From the NCBI RefSeq assembly GCF_027580225.2, contig NC_073356.2:744001-808000 (forward strand): 64,000 nucleotides of DNA, in the 5' to 3' direction. The position numbers were made by a program, and so were the translations under genes. Below, one piece after another: positions 32,691-44,669 of this stretch. Source of the DNA: Misgurnus anguillicaudatus (taxonomy: Eukaryota; Chordata; Actinopteri; Cypriniformes; Cobitidae). Position 1 is the first letter of the stretch. Each line of letters starts with the position of its first letter. The notes beneath the pieces are model-generated. The model ran no database searches and was not told the DNA's origin. It was given only the letters and a program-made list of their open reading frames with translations.

Positions 32691-34094
32691 GAATTTGACA
32701 ACTTGCTTTTATACTTAAGTTTGAAAGTAGGAGTATATTTCATGAATTCTTAGTACTTAAGATAAAAATGGCACTTTCAGAAGCTTGATAAATATGGGAA
32801 CAGTTGTCTAACTTGAAACTAACTTCAGTTTCTTTCCTTTCCTATCAGTATTTCTGCAATTGCCTGCTTCGTGTCACATGGCTTATGCAAGACTGAATCC
32901 ATGAAGGTGAGTTGTCATCATCATGAGAAACGTCTTTGCTCACTGCAAGCACATTTCTTTTATAAGCAGAATGACACACTTTGGTGAAGTGATTGTGTTT
33001 TTGGGGCTGTTTAAACTTGGTATTAAAATGTTGGTTTTTTTGTCAATCGGATCATAAGTGGATGAGAGGGACACATTCTGTTTACACCTGGTATTTAAAT
33101 CCGTCAGTTTTGTCCACTTTCAACCTCTTCTGTCCTGAATACTTTTAGGGGATGGTCTGTGGAGACTGGGCGAGTCCTTTATGGTATTACTTTTGTGTCA
33201 ATATTATTCAATCAAACATACAGTATTTGAGAGCAAAACTATTAAATTGTTGTAAAAAAATTGATTTGCATTTAAAAAATGTTATCTTAAAATTATTTTA
33301 GTTACAAAATACAGTAATTGTTAACCAAATTTTTTGCAATATGAATTTTTCTTTGAGTAGTTTCAGCGCGTGTCCCTACATTTTGCTCTCTGCTACGCTG
33401 TTTTTGTTTGCGGATCAAAAATCTTTGCTTTTGAGTCAAAAAGTTTTGGATGCAAGTTACAAGCGTCTCAGTGGGCGGGATCAACCTAGTTGAATGAAAG
33501 ACCCGTTTCTATTGGCCACTACTGTCACCATTTGGCCACGCCCACCACGGAAGTCTGCCTGTTGAACGAGGAGAGCGATGCTGTGCTATGGAGAGCGGCA
33601 TATTGTTTGTAAGGTACGAAAGATAATTTAATGTCATAAACTCTGTGGAATGTGTATAAAAATGAATATCTTGTGTTTAACCATCCATATGTTTTAATCT
33701 CTTTTATGTAAATATGCTACGTTAGTTATTAGCATTAGCTTCCGGAGGCTATTGCGTCCAGAGTTTGCTTTATCAAGCTAACGCTAAGTCTTACACAGAT
33801 ATTAATACCACGCTTTTATTAGTAAGTTAATCACTTACTGCATACGGACATAAAAACAAATATTACATATTATGTAATTGCACGACTATTTTCCCCAAGT
33901 TATTTTTACATTGGAAGTTCTTAGTGTTGATACTGCTTAAATATTACTCAATACGTGAAGAATTAATCCTGTTATGGCACTTATGTAAATGTTTATGTAT
34001 TCAAACAATATCCAGATGAAGAAATTTGAATGTATGTTTATTCCCATAGCAGATGCCTTTATTCAAATCCATTTACAAATGAAAAAACATTTAA

Positions 34095-34332
34095 GGGCGG
34101 TTTCCTGGACAGGGATTATCTTAAACCATGATTAGGCCTTAGTTTAATTAGGAAATATAACAAGGTTTAACAAACATGCCTTACTAAAAACATTACTTGT
34201 GTGCATTTTGAGGCAAAACAAAGGGCACTGATGTATTTTAAGATATGTCAGCGCAAGTTGTTTTCAGTTTTGACAGCTCTTACATTTATTTTAGTCTAGG
34301 ACTAGTCTAATCCCTGTCCGGGAAACTGCCCC
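34095..34332. mobile_element. GGGGCGGTTTCC MITE, copy 1
   Basis: The ends GGGCGGTTTCCTGGACAGGG and (inverted) GGGGCAGTTTCCCGGACAGG pair as TIRs. It is the reverse-oriented sister of 36561-36799. No frame. Confidence 0.82.
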
Positions 34333-34639
34333 AAAATGTTTTGTCCAAAGGCCCATGTAATGTTTAGTAAGACAATAAATATACAACACTTGTTTATCAT
34401 TTTGTATCTCAGTAATTTGTATTTATTTCTCAGATGATTCTTCACTAGAGGTTACATTGAAGTCAGGCAATGACAGGAAGGATGGCTGGGGATTCCAAGA
34501 TCTGATAAAAGAAGTTACATGAAGATACTTGGACTACTCATGGGACAAAAGAGCTGTAAGCAGAATAATTTGGAGTACAGTTTTCAAATAGAAGGATGTT
34601 GGTCACCTCAGCAAATACAGGAAATGACTTTTATTAGAC

Positions 34640-35428
34640 AGAAATCTTTCTTTTGAAACCCATATCTCACATCACAAAAGCAGCCTTCTTCCAGCAGAAC
34701 ATATCAACCGTCTCAGATGTGAAGAACCTTGTTCATGCATTTATGACATCTAGATTAGATTACTGGGTGGTTGTCCTGCATCCTTAATTAATAGGCTACA
34801 ATTAGTGCAAAATCCCAGCTGCTAGAGTTCTGACAAGGTCACACAAGTTCATATAACCCCAAATTTAGATCTCTACAATAGTAACCAGTTAAATTCTGTA
34901 TCGATTACAAAATATTGCTACTCACTTATAAAGTCCCAAATGGTTTAGCTCCTACAGACAGAACTTCTAGTATGCTACAAACAATCATGCTCCATAATAT
35001 CTCAAAACTCCAGACTTTTAGTAGTTCCTAGGATAGCAAAATCTACCAAAGCAGGGTAAGTTTTTTTACACCTATGGAAACTGTGGAACAGCCTTACTGA
35101 CACTGTTCAGACACTCCCTCCCAGTTTAAATCTAGCTTAAAGACACCTCTTCAGTGTGCATAAACATAATTTCATCCTGTAACTTTGCATTAAGTTTATA
35201 AATAACTTTTTTTTTAATTATCCTTAACCTAAAAAGCTCTAAACAGCAGCTATGGTAATTTTCTCTATTTGCTTTTTTTTAAACTTCAGATTACACCAGC
35301 TCCAGTCTGGATCCTGTCTCTATCAGATGACCCTACACATAAGGAAAGTTGACATCGGACATCACGAGGACTTCAAAACTGTTCAAAGCGCTATACAAAT
35401 AAATGTGAACAAAATTGAATTGATTGAA
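34640..35428 (+). pseudogene. L2-type LINE C-terminal RT remnant and 3' tail
   Basis: The plus-strand conceptual translation shows LVHAFMTSRLDY near 34725, then RLQLVQN, LLVVPRIAKSTKAG near 35010-35050, and LWNSLTDTVQ near 35080, all with stops and frameshifts. These are C-terminal motifs of L2/CR1-type RT. The tail AAAGCGCTATACAAATAAATG then ATTGAATTGATTG (35385-35425) matches the LINE tail at 23495-23537. This is the very region missing from the 23495-26400 copy. It sits inside the Harbinger-like element. Confidence 0.8.
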
Positions 35429-35904
35429 GTCAACAGCAGAGATGAGGATGCCACACAATGCATCCTCTCCACAACAGATCTTGCATTACAAAGTGATATT
35501 GACATCTTTCTTGGCCTCTTTGATTACAATCCTCCCAATCATTCCTGCAACACAAGAAGCACACATTACTTTTATGTCACAAATCACAGTGCGTCATTAA
35601 AGTATGGTCTACCTGCTACTTTTAAAAGATCTTGGTATCAAAATTTCTTAAATACTTGATTTTATTAATTAATTTTGTTTAATTACCAATATTTATTTAC
35701 ATTTACACATTTTTTCATATTCATTCATTTTATCCTAAACTATTTTGCTTGTTGTTTCATTACTGCAGATTATTTATGTTAAGTGATGCATTGTCTTCAT
35801 AAGTAGATATAGGTATATCAGTGGTCTCCTACGGCTAAAGATTTTTGATAATTTCATAAGACAAAGTAGCATTGTGTAATACTTTATATGTTGTTTAAAA
35901 TATG

Positions 35905-36228
35905 GGTAACACTTTACAATAAGGTTCATTAGTTAACATTAGTTAACTACATTAATTAACATGAACTAATAATGAATTGCACTTATACAGCATTTATTCA
36001 TCTTTGTTAATGTTAATTTCAACAATTACTAATACTTTTATTAAAATTTTGTTAATGTTAGTTAATGCACTGTGAACTAACATGAACAAGCAAGTAAACC
36101 TTTATTTATATTAACTAACGTTAACAAAGATTAATAAATACTGTAACAAATGTATTGCTCATAGTTTGTTCATGTTAGTTAATACATTAACTAATATTAA
36201 CTAATGAACCTTATTGTAAAGTGTTACC
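35905..36228. mobile_element. Long foldback MITE
   Basis: GGTAACACTTTACAATAAGG at 35905 is the exact reverse complement of the right end at 36209-36228, and pairing continues into TTCATTAGTTAA. The flanks AAAATATG and AAAATAGG suggest an 8-bp target with one mismatch. It could fold into an extended hairpin. This is a very common fish repeat. Confidence 0.88.
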
Positions 36229-36560
36229 AAAATAGGTTACAAGACGAGTCAGACAGACCATTGACAGTGCAGCTAAGATTATTCAATAAACCATTTTTAT
36301 TTTATTCTTTATCATTTTGTCCCCTGCCTGATGCTCTCATCTCTGTCTACCTTGTGGTTGAGTAAAAGCATCAACTCACCACAGAGTTGTCTATCTTTGA
36401 GCAATGGACAAAGTCATTTTCCTGACTAAGAGAGGTCTAGTGAAACTAAGAACTAGTGAACTGGACTTGCTCCTTGTATCGGTTTAATCTAACATTTTTG
36501 GCATAGTCATATTTGGATCTATCAATGTCATTAAATGCCCACCTGATCTTACTCTATTAT

Positions 36561-36799
36561 GGGGCGGTTTCCCGGACAGGGATTAGACTAGTCCTAGACT
36601 TAATCAGTTTTAAGAGCTCTCCAAACTGAAAACAACTTGCACTTACATATCCTAAAATACATCAGTGCCCTTTGTTTTACCTCAAAATGCACACAGGCAA
36701 TGCTTTTAGTAAGGCATGTTTGTTAAAACTAGTTATATTTCCCAATTAAACTAAGTCCTAGTCCTGGATCAAGCCAATCCTGGTCCGGGAAACCGCCCC
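36561..36799. mobile_element. GGGGCGGTTTCC MITE, copy 2, TSD TAT
   Basis: The ends GGGGCGGTTTCCCGGACAGG and (inverted) GGGGCGGTTTCCCGGACCAG pair as TIRs. TAT flanks both sides (36558-36560 and 36800-36802). 239 bp. The 3-bp TSD and GGG ends fit PIF/Harbinger MITEs. Confidence 0.85.
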
Positions 36800-38796
36800 T
36801 ATATGTCATAACTGCTATGCTAGAATTAATTGTATAAAATAATTGTATAATTTATCATTTCTGTTCAAAAAAAGAAATACTAATTTAGTAGTCAATTATG
36901 CAAAAATATTCAGCCTGCAACAGCAAACTTGCACGATTGCATCACATCATGAGTACATTTTATGTCCGTATGCAGTAAGTGATTAACTTACTAATAAAAG
37001 CGTGGTATTAATATCTGTGTAAGACTTAACGTTAGCTGGATAAAGCAAACTCTGGACACAATAGCCTCTGGAAGCTAATGCTAATAACTAACGTTGCATA
37101 TTTAAAGAGCACCTATTATGAGATACACGTTTTTAAACATCCTTTTGTGTGTAAGTGTGTATTAGTACATGCTAACGATCTTCAAAAAGTACATACCTCA
37201 AAGAAAACGATGACGCGAGTTATCGTCTCTAAGGTTCGAGGACTACAAAAAACACTCGGATTGTAGGCAACAGTTTAATTCCTGGGATTAGTGACGTAGA
37301 GAAGACCAACATTATCATAGTTCAGCCCTCTCTGCTTCGCTTGGGTACGCCCTCAAAGACAGGGGTGGAGAGCGCTGAGTCAGAAGAGAGCTAAAATGGC
37401 GGAGGTTGGGAGTCCCTGCTTTGACCCTGTTTGCAAACTCTTGTTTCATCATTTAAGCGATTAAATCTCTAGAGTAGACGCTGTCTCTTTAGATGCAAGG
37501 GCAAAATAGCACTTTATGGACTTACACAGAGGACATCATGTTTAATACGGCTCCGGAAAAATCCAGTCAGAAGTTGTTCACGGAGTTTTCACAATAACTG
37601 CTTCTTATGAACCGAAGCTGGATTTGCGCGACATTTCCTCTTGAAAGTTGGATTACCGTGCACTTCTGGATCACAGGCTGTAAGTATTCATGTTTATTAT
37701 TTGCCTTTACTGTAAGTTACGTTACCGGTAACCGGAGCTTAACATAATGTGCTTGTAGAGCTCAGATATAGATCTATATGTAACTTAGAGCTAAGCTTGC
37801 AAGCTAATTGTTTTGTGTTGTAATAATGTATTTCATAAACATATTTCGTACCATATTTACACACGTGTATGTTGAATTATGCAGACTATCGTTTTTATCG
37901 ATGTTTATTTAGACATGTTTACAAACTTACTATTACCGGTAAAGTTTGTTCTCATGATAAAACTCAAGAAACTCTAAGTACAGATGATTTGTTTAACATT
38001 ATATGTATTTTACTGTTGTTTTTACTTAAGCTTTCTTAGATTTTGAAACAAAGTAAACACGTAATGTGTGTTGCTAATGTTGGGCCATGTAATACATTAA
38101 CGTTTTAATGAACAGTCTAACGATTTATAATCGTTGTACTCTATTGTTATAATATGTCTTTTTGACTGAATACATGTTTGTTTTATTTGTGTATATCCTA
38201 GATTCGCAGCTGGACACATCCTTCTACACTGTATGCAAACATGCAACATCATTACACACAGTACAAGGCATATGAGGAGCAAAGGTGTGTAACACATATG
38301 ATGTATTTAGCTAGTGAAACCACTACCAGTCTTAAATGTATACCTGATGATGAGAAAGTTTTTTTCTCTGCATAATCATAGGAACCCAGGCAGTAGCATC
38401 GTTTCACAATGTTTCAATCACCATCATCAGTGGATGCCTTTGCCGTCCGTAGCCTGAGATTTCAGATTTGCAGCAAAAAAATGTGACTTTCCCATTTATT
38501 GGAATGCTGTGCAGGTATTTAAGTATTTTAGTAACTGTGTTAAAATAAAGTACGGTAGTGTTTACTTTTAAAATAAATGTATTGCTTATTTATATTTTTA
38601 CAGGTTATACCTTACAGCCGTCCATTACAATGTCACCAAGCCGTAACAAAAGCAGGAGAGGGAAAGTACAAGGCTATGTTCCCAAAACACACAGTGACAT
38701 ACTGTAAGCAGTAATGTTTTATTTCAAATACATTCATAATTAAAAACTTACTGTATGAAGCAGGGAAATAAATGATCAAAACAAAAGATTTATTGA

Positions 38797-39051
38797 GTGC
38801 AATATTTGTACAGTTATGTGGATGATGTGATCAGGCTTGTGTTTGATGAGGTATTTGAAGATAAGCTGAAGGAAACCCCGATTCCAATGGACCTGGCATC
38901 ACAGTTTGAGAGACCTTCAAAGGAGGACGTGATTGCATGCCATCTTCAGTGCAGGGGTCGTCGGAAGCCAACATTCCGATCAGGAAGCTCCAAGCATATC
39001 TGGAGAACAACACACGACAGGATGATAACCCTAAAGTGTCGTCTTAAATAG
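38797..39051 (+). CDS. Exon-like frame inside the 3.3-kb TTAA element, unknown function
   Basis: The 84-codon frame reads SYVDDVIRLVFDEVFEDKL then ETPIPMDLASQFERPSKEDV and a basic C-terminus ending RMITLKCRLK, stop at 39051. Just upstream, near 38797-38811, there is an acceptor-like TTTGTACAG. Preceding exon-like pieces occur near 38200-38286 (ends AAAGGTGTG), 38382-38514 and 38604-38703 (ends ACTGTAAG). The composition (acidic, then basic) looks protein-like rather than random. It is presumably the last exon of a transposon-encoded protein. The function is unknown, no catalytic motif is visible, and coding status is uncertain. Confidence 0.4.
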   Translation: MQYLYSYVDDVIRLVFDEVFEDKLKETPIPMDLASQFERPSKEDVIACHLQCRGRRKPTFRSGSSKHIWRTTHDRMITLKCRLK

Positions 39052-39479
39052 CACCAGCTGACAAAGCTTTGATATGCCATTTATCTGAATAGATAGCTGT
39101 AAGAAGTGAATTGAACAATTTTTGAGAGAAGAGCACAATATGGTTACTAAAGTATGTTTATTTATATATTGTTTAACATTTAAATATATATTTGTAATAA
39201 ATAAAAAAACTTTTGACTGACTACTATATTTTCTTTAAAGTTACATCTTTTGGGTACTTTGTTACTATAATAATACTTTAGTGTTATTGGTTTAAAAATG
39301 TGATAAAACTTACTCTAGTCCTGAACCTCAAAGGCTTATAGTCGGTACAATAAATGTTCTATGTGTAGGGATTTAGACAATTTGTGCAAAACCTGGATGA
39401 TGAATCACGCAGGTAAGAGGCCCTGGAACCTGTTGCATTCTCCTTAAAACCTAATAAGTAAAAACATAGCACTTATAAG

Positions 39480-39862
39480 TAAGCTCTTTCATAATAAAGT
39501 TTACCATAGTAAAATAATGTAGAACTAACATTCATTGCAATGAATACTTTTTTGTGCTACATTTGGTGTTTCCATATAGTTTGCACAATAAAATAGTATG
39601 TAAGCAGTCTTATAATAAAGTTTATTATAGTAAAATAATGTAGAAATTACCAAGTGAAATCGTTTAATAATCATTTCAACAAATACTTTCTATGTGCTAC
39701 ATTTGGTGTTTCCATATAGTTTGCACAGTAATATAGTATGTAAGCAGTCTTATAATACATTTTACTATAGTAAAATAATGTAGAAATTACCAAGTGAAAT
39801 AGTATTATAATCATTTCAACAAATACTTTCTATGTGCTACATTTGGTGTTTCCATATAGTTA
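39480..39862. repeat. Three-unit tandem repeat (~121-140 bp)
   Basis: Units start near 39480, 39601 and 39741 with TAAGC.GTCT or TAAGCTCTTT. Each contains TAGTAAAATAATGTAGAA and TGTGCTACATTTGGTGTTTC. Units 2 and 3 are very similar; unit 1 is shorter and more diverged. Confidence 0.88.
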
Positions 39863-41495
39863 TGTAGTACGTTATAATTACCTTTTGGATGTTTTTGCAA
39901 CACATTTTCGTCTTCGTTTAGCATTCTGGCAGAGCTAAGGACACCTAAAAAAGTTAAATCCAATCGCATTCATTGACGGAGATCGTTTATATCGTAACGG
40001 CCTTCTGAACTCTCTGGATCGAGCTCGAAGTGGTAAGGCAATACAGACACCATCGTTTATAGAGAAATATAACGCTTGTTTACGTTGCCTCTGAGGCTGT
40101 GACTCTCAGTCAGAACCGTGTGTCAACCCACACGTAGTCAGGGGCGTTACCTTTCAAACACACGACGAACCCAGCTGACCAATAACAGTTGAGTAGTCAT
40201 CTGACCAATCCGATTACACTAGACATTTTGGGAGGCGGAGACAGGAACTAAACCGAGCGTTTTTCAGACAGTGGGAAATCGGTGAGGTATGTAAGCAATT
40301 TTTAAGACTCACAGTGCATTAGTTCAAGTTTTAATAACATGTATGTACTATGGGATATTGCAATAACGTGCTAACGTGCCAATTTATTAGCATAATTGGT
40401 GCTCTTTAAAAGAGAGATTAAAACATATGGATAGTTACACACAAGCTATTCATTTTTATACACGTTCCACAGAGTTTATGACATTAGATGATCTTTCGTA
40501 CCTTACAAACAATATGCCGCTCTCCATAGCACAGCCTCGCTCTCCTTGTTCTACAGGCAGACTTCCGTGGTGGGCGTGGCCAAATAGTGACAGTAGTGGC
40601 CAATTGAAACAGGTCTTTCCTTCAACTAGGTTGATCCCGCCCACTGAGACGCTTGTAACTTGCATCCAAAACTTTTTGACTCAAAAGGAAAGATTTTTGA
40701 TCCACAAACAAATACAGCGTAGCAGAGAGCAAAATGTAGGGACACACGATTAAATTACTCAAAGAAAAATTCATATTTCAAAAAAATTGGTTAACAATTA
40801 CTGTATTTTGTAACTAAAATAATTTTAAGATAACATTTTTTTAATGCGAATTAATTTTTTTTTACAACAATTTAATAGTTTTGCTCTTAAATACTGTATG
40901 TTTGATTAAATAATTTAGACACAAAATTCAGCCCATAGTCCTTCTGCTGTCATTTAAACATGAGCAGGAGTAATGACAGGTTTAAATGGACGCAACTAAT
41001 ATTATGCCAGAGTCCGCTGCTTGTAAGTAAACATGCTGCACAGTGTTTTGTACATTTATATGTAAAAGCTTTCTTTGATATTTCTTTGATATTCTCTTGT
41101 GGCTGTTTGAACACATTCTACCACATGCGCGCTTACACTACAAAAGCAATCAGATCAAAAGTGTTTTCAACAACCTCTGAATGTGGTCAAAAGTGGACGA
41201 GCTTAAGATGTTTTGATCATTTACACCTGTCTTTAGTATCGTCCACTTGTGTTCTGATAACAGCACATCTTAATACCAAGTGTAAACGGCCCCTTTTTTA
41301 CTTGCACTTCCAAGCTTTATAATGGTAGAAAACAACAGTTAGGGAACAACTTCTGACTTTAAACTTCAATAAAGTGCATTCATCCTTCACAGAGGTAATC
41401 CATACTCAAATATTGCCACTCATTGCACATTGAATTGTGTGAGTCCAAGACATCGTTACCGGAAACTAGTTATTATAGTTTATAAAGTTTAAAAC

Positions 41496-42915
41496 TAGGG
41501 ACGTCCCGATCAGGTTTTTTGCCCTCAAGTCCGAGTCATTTGATGTAGAGTATCTGCCGATACCGAGTCCCGATCCGATACTTCTATAATACATAAAAAA
41601 AGAATAAATAAGAGCAAAAAAAACTGAACCAGGGTGTTCCTTATGTCATGCCGCACGCATTGCTGTTTCTGTGTGGAGTCAAAAGAGTCTAACTCTGTGC
41701 CAGCGCATAACTACAGATGTGTTAAAAAATAATGAAAAATTATATAGTATATGTACAGGGGTTAAATTGGGATTTGTTTTGTGGGGATGCTCTGTTGGGA
41801 GGGAGGGTTCGAGGGGTAACATGTTTAATCCTGATGACAGCAAAGCCACTGGTGTGTTTCAATGACATTTTGGACCTCTGATAGGATTTAATAAGTTTCA
41901 GTTTTAAAGCTGTGCCACATGTTGACCCAAACTTTAAAACCTGAACTTTAAATTATGCAAATCTATGAGTCTGACACCCTATATGCATTTGTTGCACATG
42001 TCATTATGCACAATTGATCAAACCTTGAAGGAAGTTATAAGAATCAACCTCCTTGACTAATTCTAGGCATAAGATAGACTACCCACAAAGACTCAATTAA
42101 CAAGAAAAACAAACTGATTCAGAAATATGTCTTATAAATTAGCCATAGAGATTCCCTAAACTGGTCAGCAGTTAGTTATAAAATACCTATAGTTAGGTCG
42201 TAATTAATCTGTATGATCAAAATACATTATTTTATTAAACTATACAATCAGTTGTATCCAGTTATCTAGTTAACATATTGTAATGAGATGAGTGACATGG
42301 CTAGACATACTTTAATACTTTGTTTCTAGACTTCTATGAAGTTTTCTCGACGTGGGCACCATTCTTACCTCTCTCTCTATCTCTCATCTCTACAGTATCC
42401 TGCGCGAATGCGCGTTCTTGAGGTTCTGAGTGAGACGTGGAGCTGCGTCTGAGCACATGGTGACAAAAACGATCAGCGCGTCGTTTAAATGAGCGGTAAA
42501 AACACGGTTTTGTCGTGGGTTCCTTGCATGCACAAGTGCGAAGCCTATGAATGAATTTGAAAGCATGTCAATAGGCTTGTTCGACAGCCGGGTGACGTCA
42601 AACTACTGCGAGAGTGATCCGCGAAATCATACGGAGGAGTTTGCTTTTAAATCGCTCTCGCGGAACTTAGACGTCATCCGGCTGCCGGTTGTTGCGGCGC
42701 TGCATGAAGTCGAACAAGCCTATTCTCTTCTCATCAGTTCACATGCACCAGCGCAGCACGTACACTGGCGCGAAGCAGAGCGAGACCTTAATGGATTTTA
42801 AACCCTGCATATGTATCCGAGTCCTGATCGGGAGGTAACGTCCGATTCCGATCGAGTCTGAAACCACGTGATCGGGGCCGATTTCCGATCACGTGATCGG
42901 ATCGGGACATCCCTA
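41496..42915. mobile_element. hAT-type element with 8-bp TSD TTTAAAAC
   Basis: The ends TAGGGACGTCCCGATC and (inverted) TAGGGATGTCCCGATC are TIRs. TTTAAAAC lies at 41488-41495 and 42916-42923. CACGTGATCGG motifs repeat near the right end. No transposase frame. A MITE with AGGCTTGTTCGAC ends is nested at 42571-42722. Confidence 0.92.
42571..42722. mobile_element. MITE with AGGCTTGTTCGAC ends, copy A
   Basis: Inverted ends ATAGGCTTGTTCGAC and GTCGAACAAGCCTAT. The interior is CpG-rich with GACGTCA and GACGTCATCCGG. A sister copy is at 53299-53438. No frame. Confidence 0.75.
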
Positions 42916-43579
42916 TTTAAAACATTATCTTTTCTTACTATATAGCATTGATTACCCACAGAAGAACTTTATTAACCCCTTGGAGTGCTGTGGATTACTT
43001 CTTTAAAGGCTGCACTTCTTTGGGAAGTCAGAAAATGAACCCTGATCCATGTTTTTCCCCACATTAAGCTCGAAAAAGCTCAGACATTTACTAAAATAAC
43101 TCAAATTGTGTTTGTCTGAACATGTGTATTTCGAGTCACTGAGTGTTAGTACATCATGGGGTCATTTTAAAATCTGTCTGAAATATCACTTTAAGTATTT
43201 AAATGGAGTATAGCAATACATAATTGGGACTAAATAACAAAGGTAAAATAAAATATAAATTCATTTTAATATTAGTGTACCTAATTGGATTGATCATGCT
43301 TTACTTTTTGTTAAGACAACCCCTGTTTTTAATGTTTACATTTAATTTTTTTATGTTCTCACTTAAATGCTGTAACCATAAAGCAACCAGGACAACACAC
43401 CTGGAGTGACCGAGAGCAGGATGAAGAAAGAATCGGACGAGAAAATATCAACTGGTTCCCATGAGGAGACATATTGTTCTTGGACCTGCTTTTTCTGTTT
43501 AGTAATAAGTGGTTTTATGTGGTTAAATACAAGTAATTTAATATTCAATCCACAAGCTAAATTTCTTAGATTTTCTTAA

Positions 43580-43757
43580 AGGGTTGTTTACCGAAAAAGG
43601 AAAATTCTGTCATCATTTACACAAACAGTTTGGTTACAAACATTTCTCACAATATCTTCCTTCGTGTTTATCAGAACAAAGAAATTTATGCAGGTTTGTA
43701 ACAACATGAGAGTGTGTAAATGATTACAGAATTTTCACTTTTGGGTGAACTACCACT
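43580..43757. mobile_element. TTAA-flanked foldback MITE (GGGTTGTTTACC type)
   Basis: The left end AGGGTTGTTTACC and the right end (inverted) AGTGGTAGTTCACCC pair imperfectly. The flanking pair AAAATTCTGTCATCATTTAC / GTAAATGATTACAGAATTTT is more strongly inverted. TTAA flanks both sides (43576-43579 and 43758-43761). It is a ubiquitous fish MITE. Confidence 0.88.
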
Positions 43758-44469
43758 TTAACATTTTTATACCCAGGGGTAAAAGAAATGTATGTTGAAC
43801 ATTTTTAGTTTGCCTTTTTTGTTACTGCTACTTTCAACAAGACTAATTATTCAGCCAAGTTTATTTTGTACTTTAAGAAATGAACAGCTTTTATGGGTTT
43901 TAAGACCCAGATCTGTGCTCACAGTTTGCCCATAAAATGCCCAGTGGTCCCCCAATTTTCCCTCAGTATGCCCACTTTGTCCATTATGCCCACATTTTTC
44001 CCACGTATTTGTATTTAAATAAATTTTTCCACACAGTATTTTGTATTTGTGAAATCTGTGAATTTGTTATAGTATTTTTTATATTCCATATATTGTATGC
44101 CTATCTCAGATCATATAATAAGCATGTGAAAGGCAGTTTCTGGTATAAATATCAGAACACACAAGGTTTTCTCTGTCATTAGAAATGCAGTCAAAAAGAG
44201 GGACAACAAGGATAACTGATCATGAAGGTAAGAACCTTAACCATGCCAGGTGAGGGATATATTATGGCTGAAAAAAACAATAAACCAATTAATGAAATAT
44301 TCATGTCATATGTGTATTTACCATTTAAATTCGTATTACATTTTTGTTAGCTGTCCTATTTTGAGATACGTATTAGCCTAATAGTAATAGTATAATTAAT
44401 ATTATATAATGCATTCTTAAAATTAGGATAAACCCTTGGAAAGACATAGGAAATAATATAGAAACGTAG

Positions 44470-44669
44470 CCCTTTTATAGACTTCTTTTCAACGACCATG
44501 AAAAGACGTCTTTTAACCTTTCACTTTTCAACCAAATTTAGCCTTTTTCTAGACGTCGATTTATAGGCGTCTTTTCAACGACCATGAAAAGACGTCTTTT
44601 CACCTTTCACTTTTCAACCAGAATTTCACGTCTTCGACGTCTTTTCAACCAGATTTTGCTAAGTGGGTA
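44470..44669. mobile_element. Possible CACTA/EnSpm-like right end with duplicated block
   Basis: GACGTC-rich sequence ends in GCTAAGTGGGTA (44658-44669). A block starting CTTTTCAACGACCATGAAAA occurs at 44485 and again at 44571, a period of 86 bp. On the minus strand the terminus resembles the one at 21956. Tandem subterminal repeats are usual for CACTA elements. Pairing with 21956 is inferred. Confidence 0.45.

Larger units (their letters stand above)
37106..40405 (+). mobile_element. 3.3-kb TTAA-flanked transposon with exon-like segments
   Basis: The ends AGAGCACCTATTATG and (inverted) AGAGCACCAATTATG pair, with TTAA on both sides (37102-37105 and 40406-40409). It is inserted in the right arm of the Harbinger-like element. 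The left arm of that element provides an uninterrupted version near 33706. Inside are a CpG-richer start region (37330-37680) with AAAATGGCGGAGG, several segments bounded by AG/GT, a final exon-like frame (38797-39051) and a tandem array (39480-39862). It may have carried a multi-exon gene. The family is not known to me beyond TTAA/Kolobok-like termini. Confidence 0.75.
33003..41293. mobile_element. Large Harbinger-like element with ~0.9-kb inverted arms
   Basis: The left end GGGGCTGTTTAAACTTGG and the right end (inverted) GGGGCCGTTTACACTTGG begin arms that stay recognisably complementary over about 860 bp. The left arm is 33003-33867; the right arm is 36955-37105 plus 40406-41293, split by a 3.3-kb TTAA element. 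TTT flanks both sides, fitting a 3-bp target, but the surrounding T-runs make this ambiguous. The middle (33870-36950) contains MITEs and a LINE remnant. No transposase or MYB-like partner frame is recognised. The superfamily label rests on the GGG termini and 3-bp TSD only. Confidence 0.7.

Noticed and set aside
35252..35659. 135-codon frame downstream of the LINE remnant
   Set aside because: It runs through the LINE 3' tail; the later part looks protein-like but I could not connect it to a family, start or splice site.
39480..39862. CRISPR-like array
   Set aside because: Only three long units, adjacent without unique spacers, in a vertebrate transposon; it is an ordinary tandem repeat.
42547..42801. 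84-codon frame starting in the hAT at 41496
   Set aside because: It reads through the CpG-rich MITE at 42571-42722 and has no counterpart in the sister MITE at 53299.
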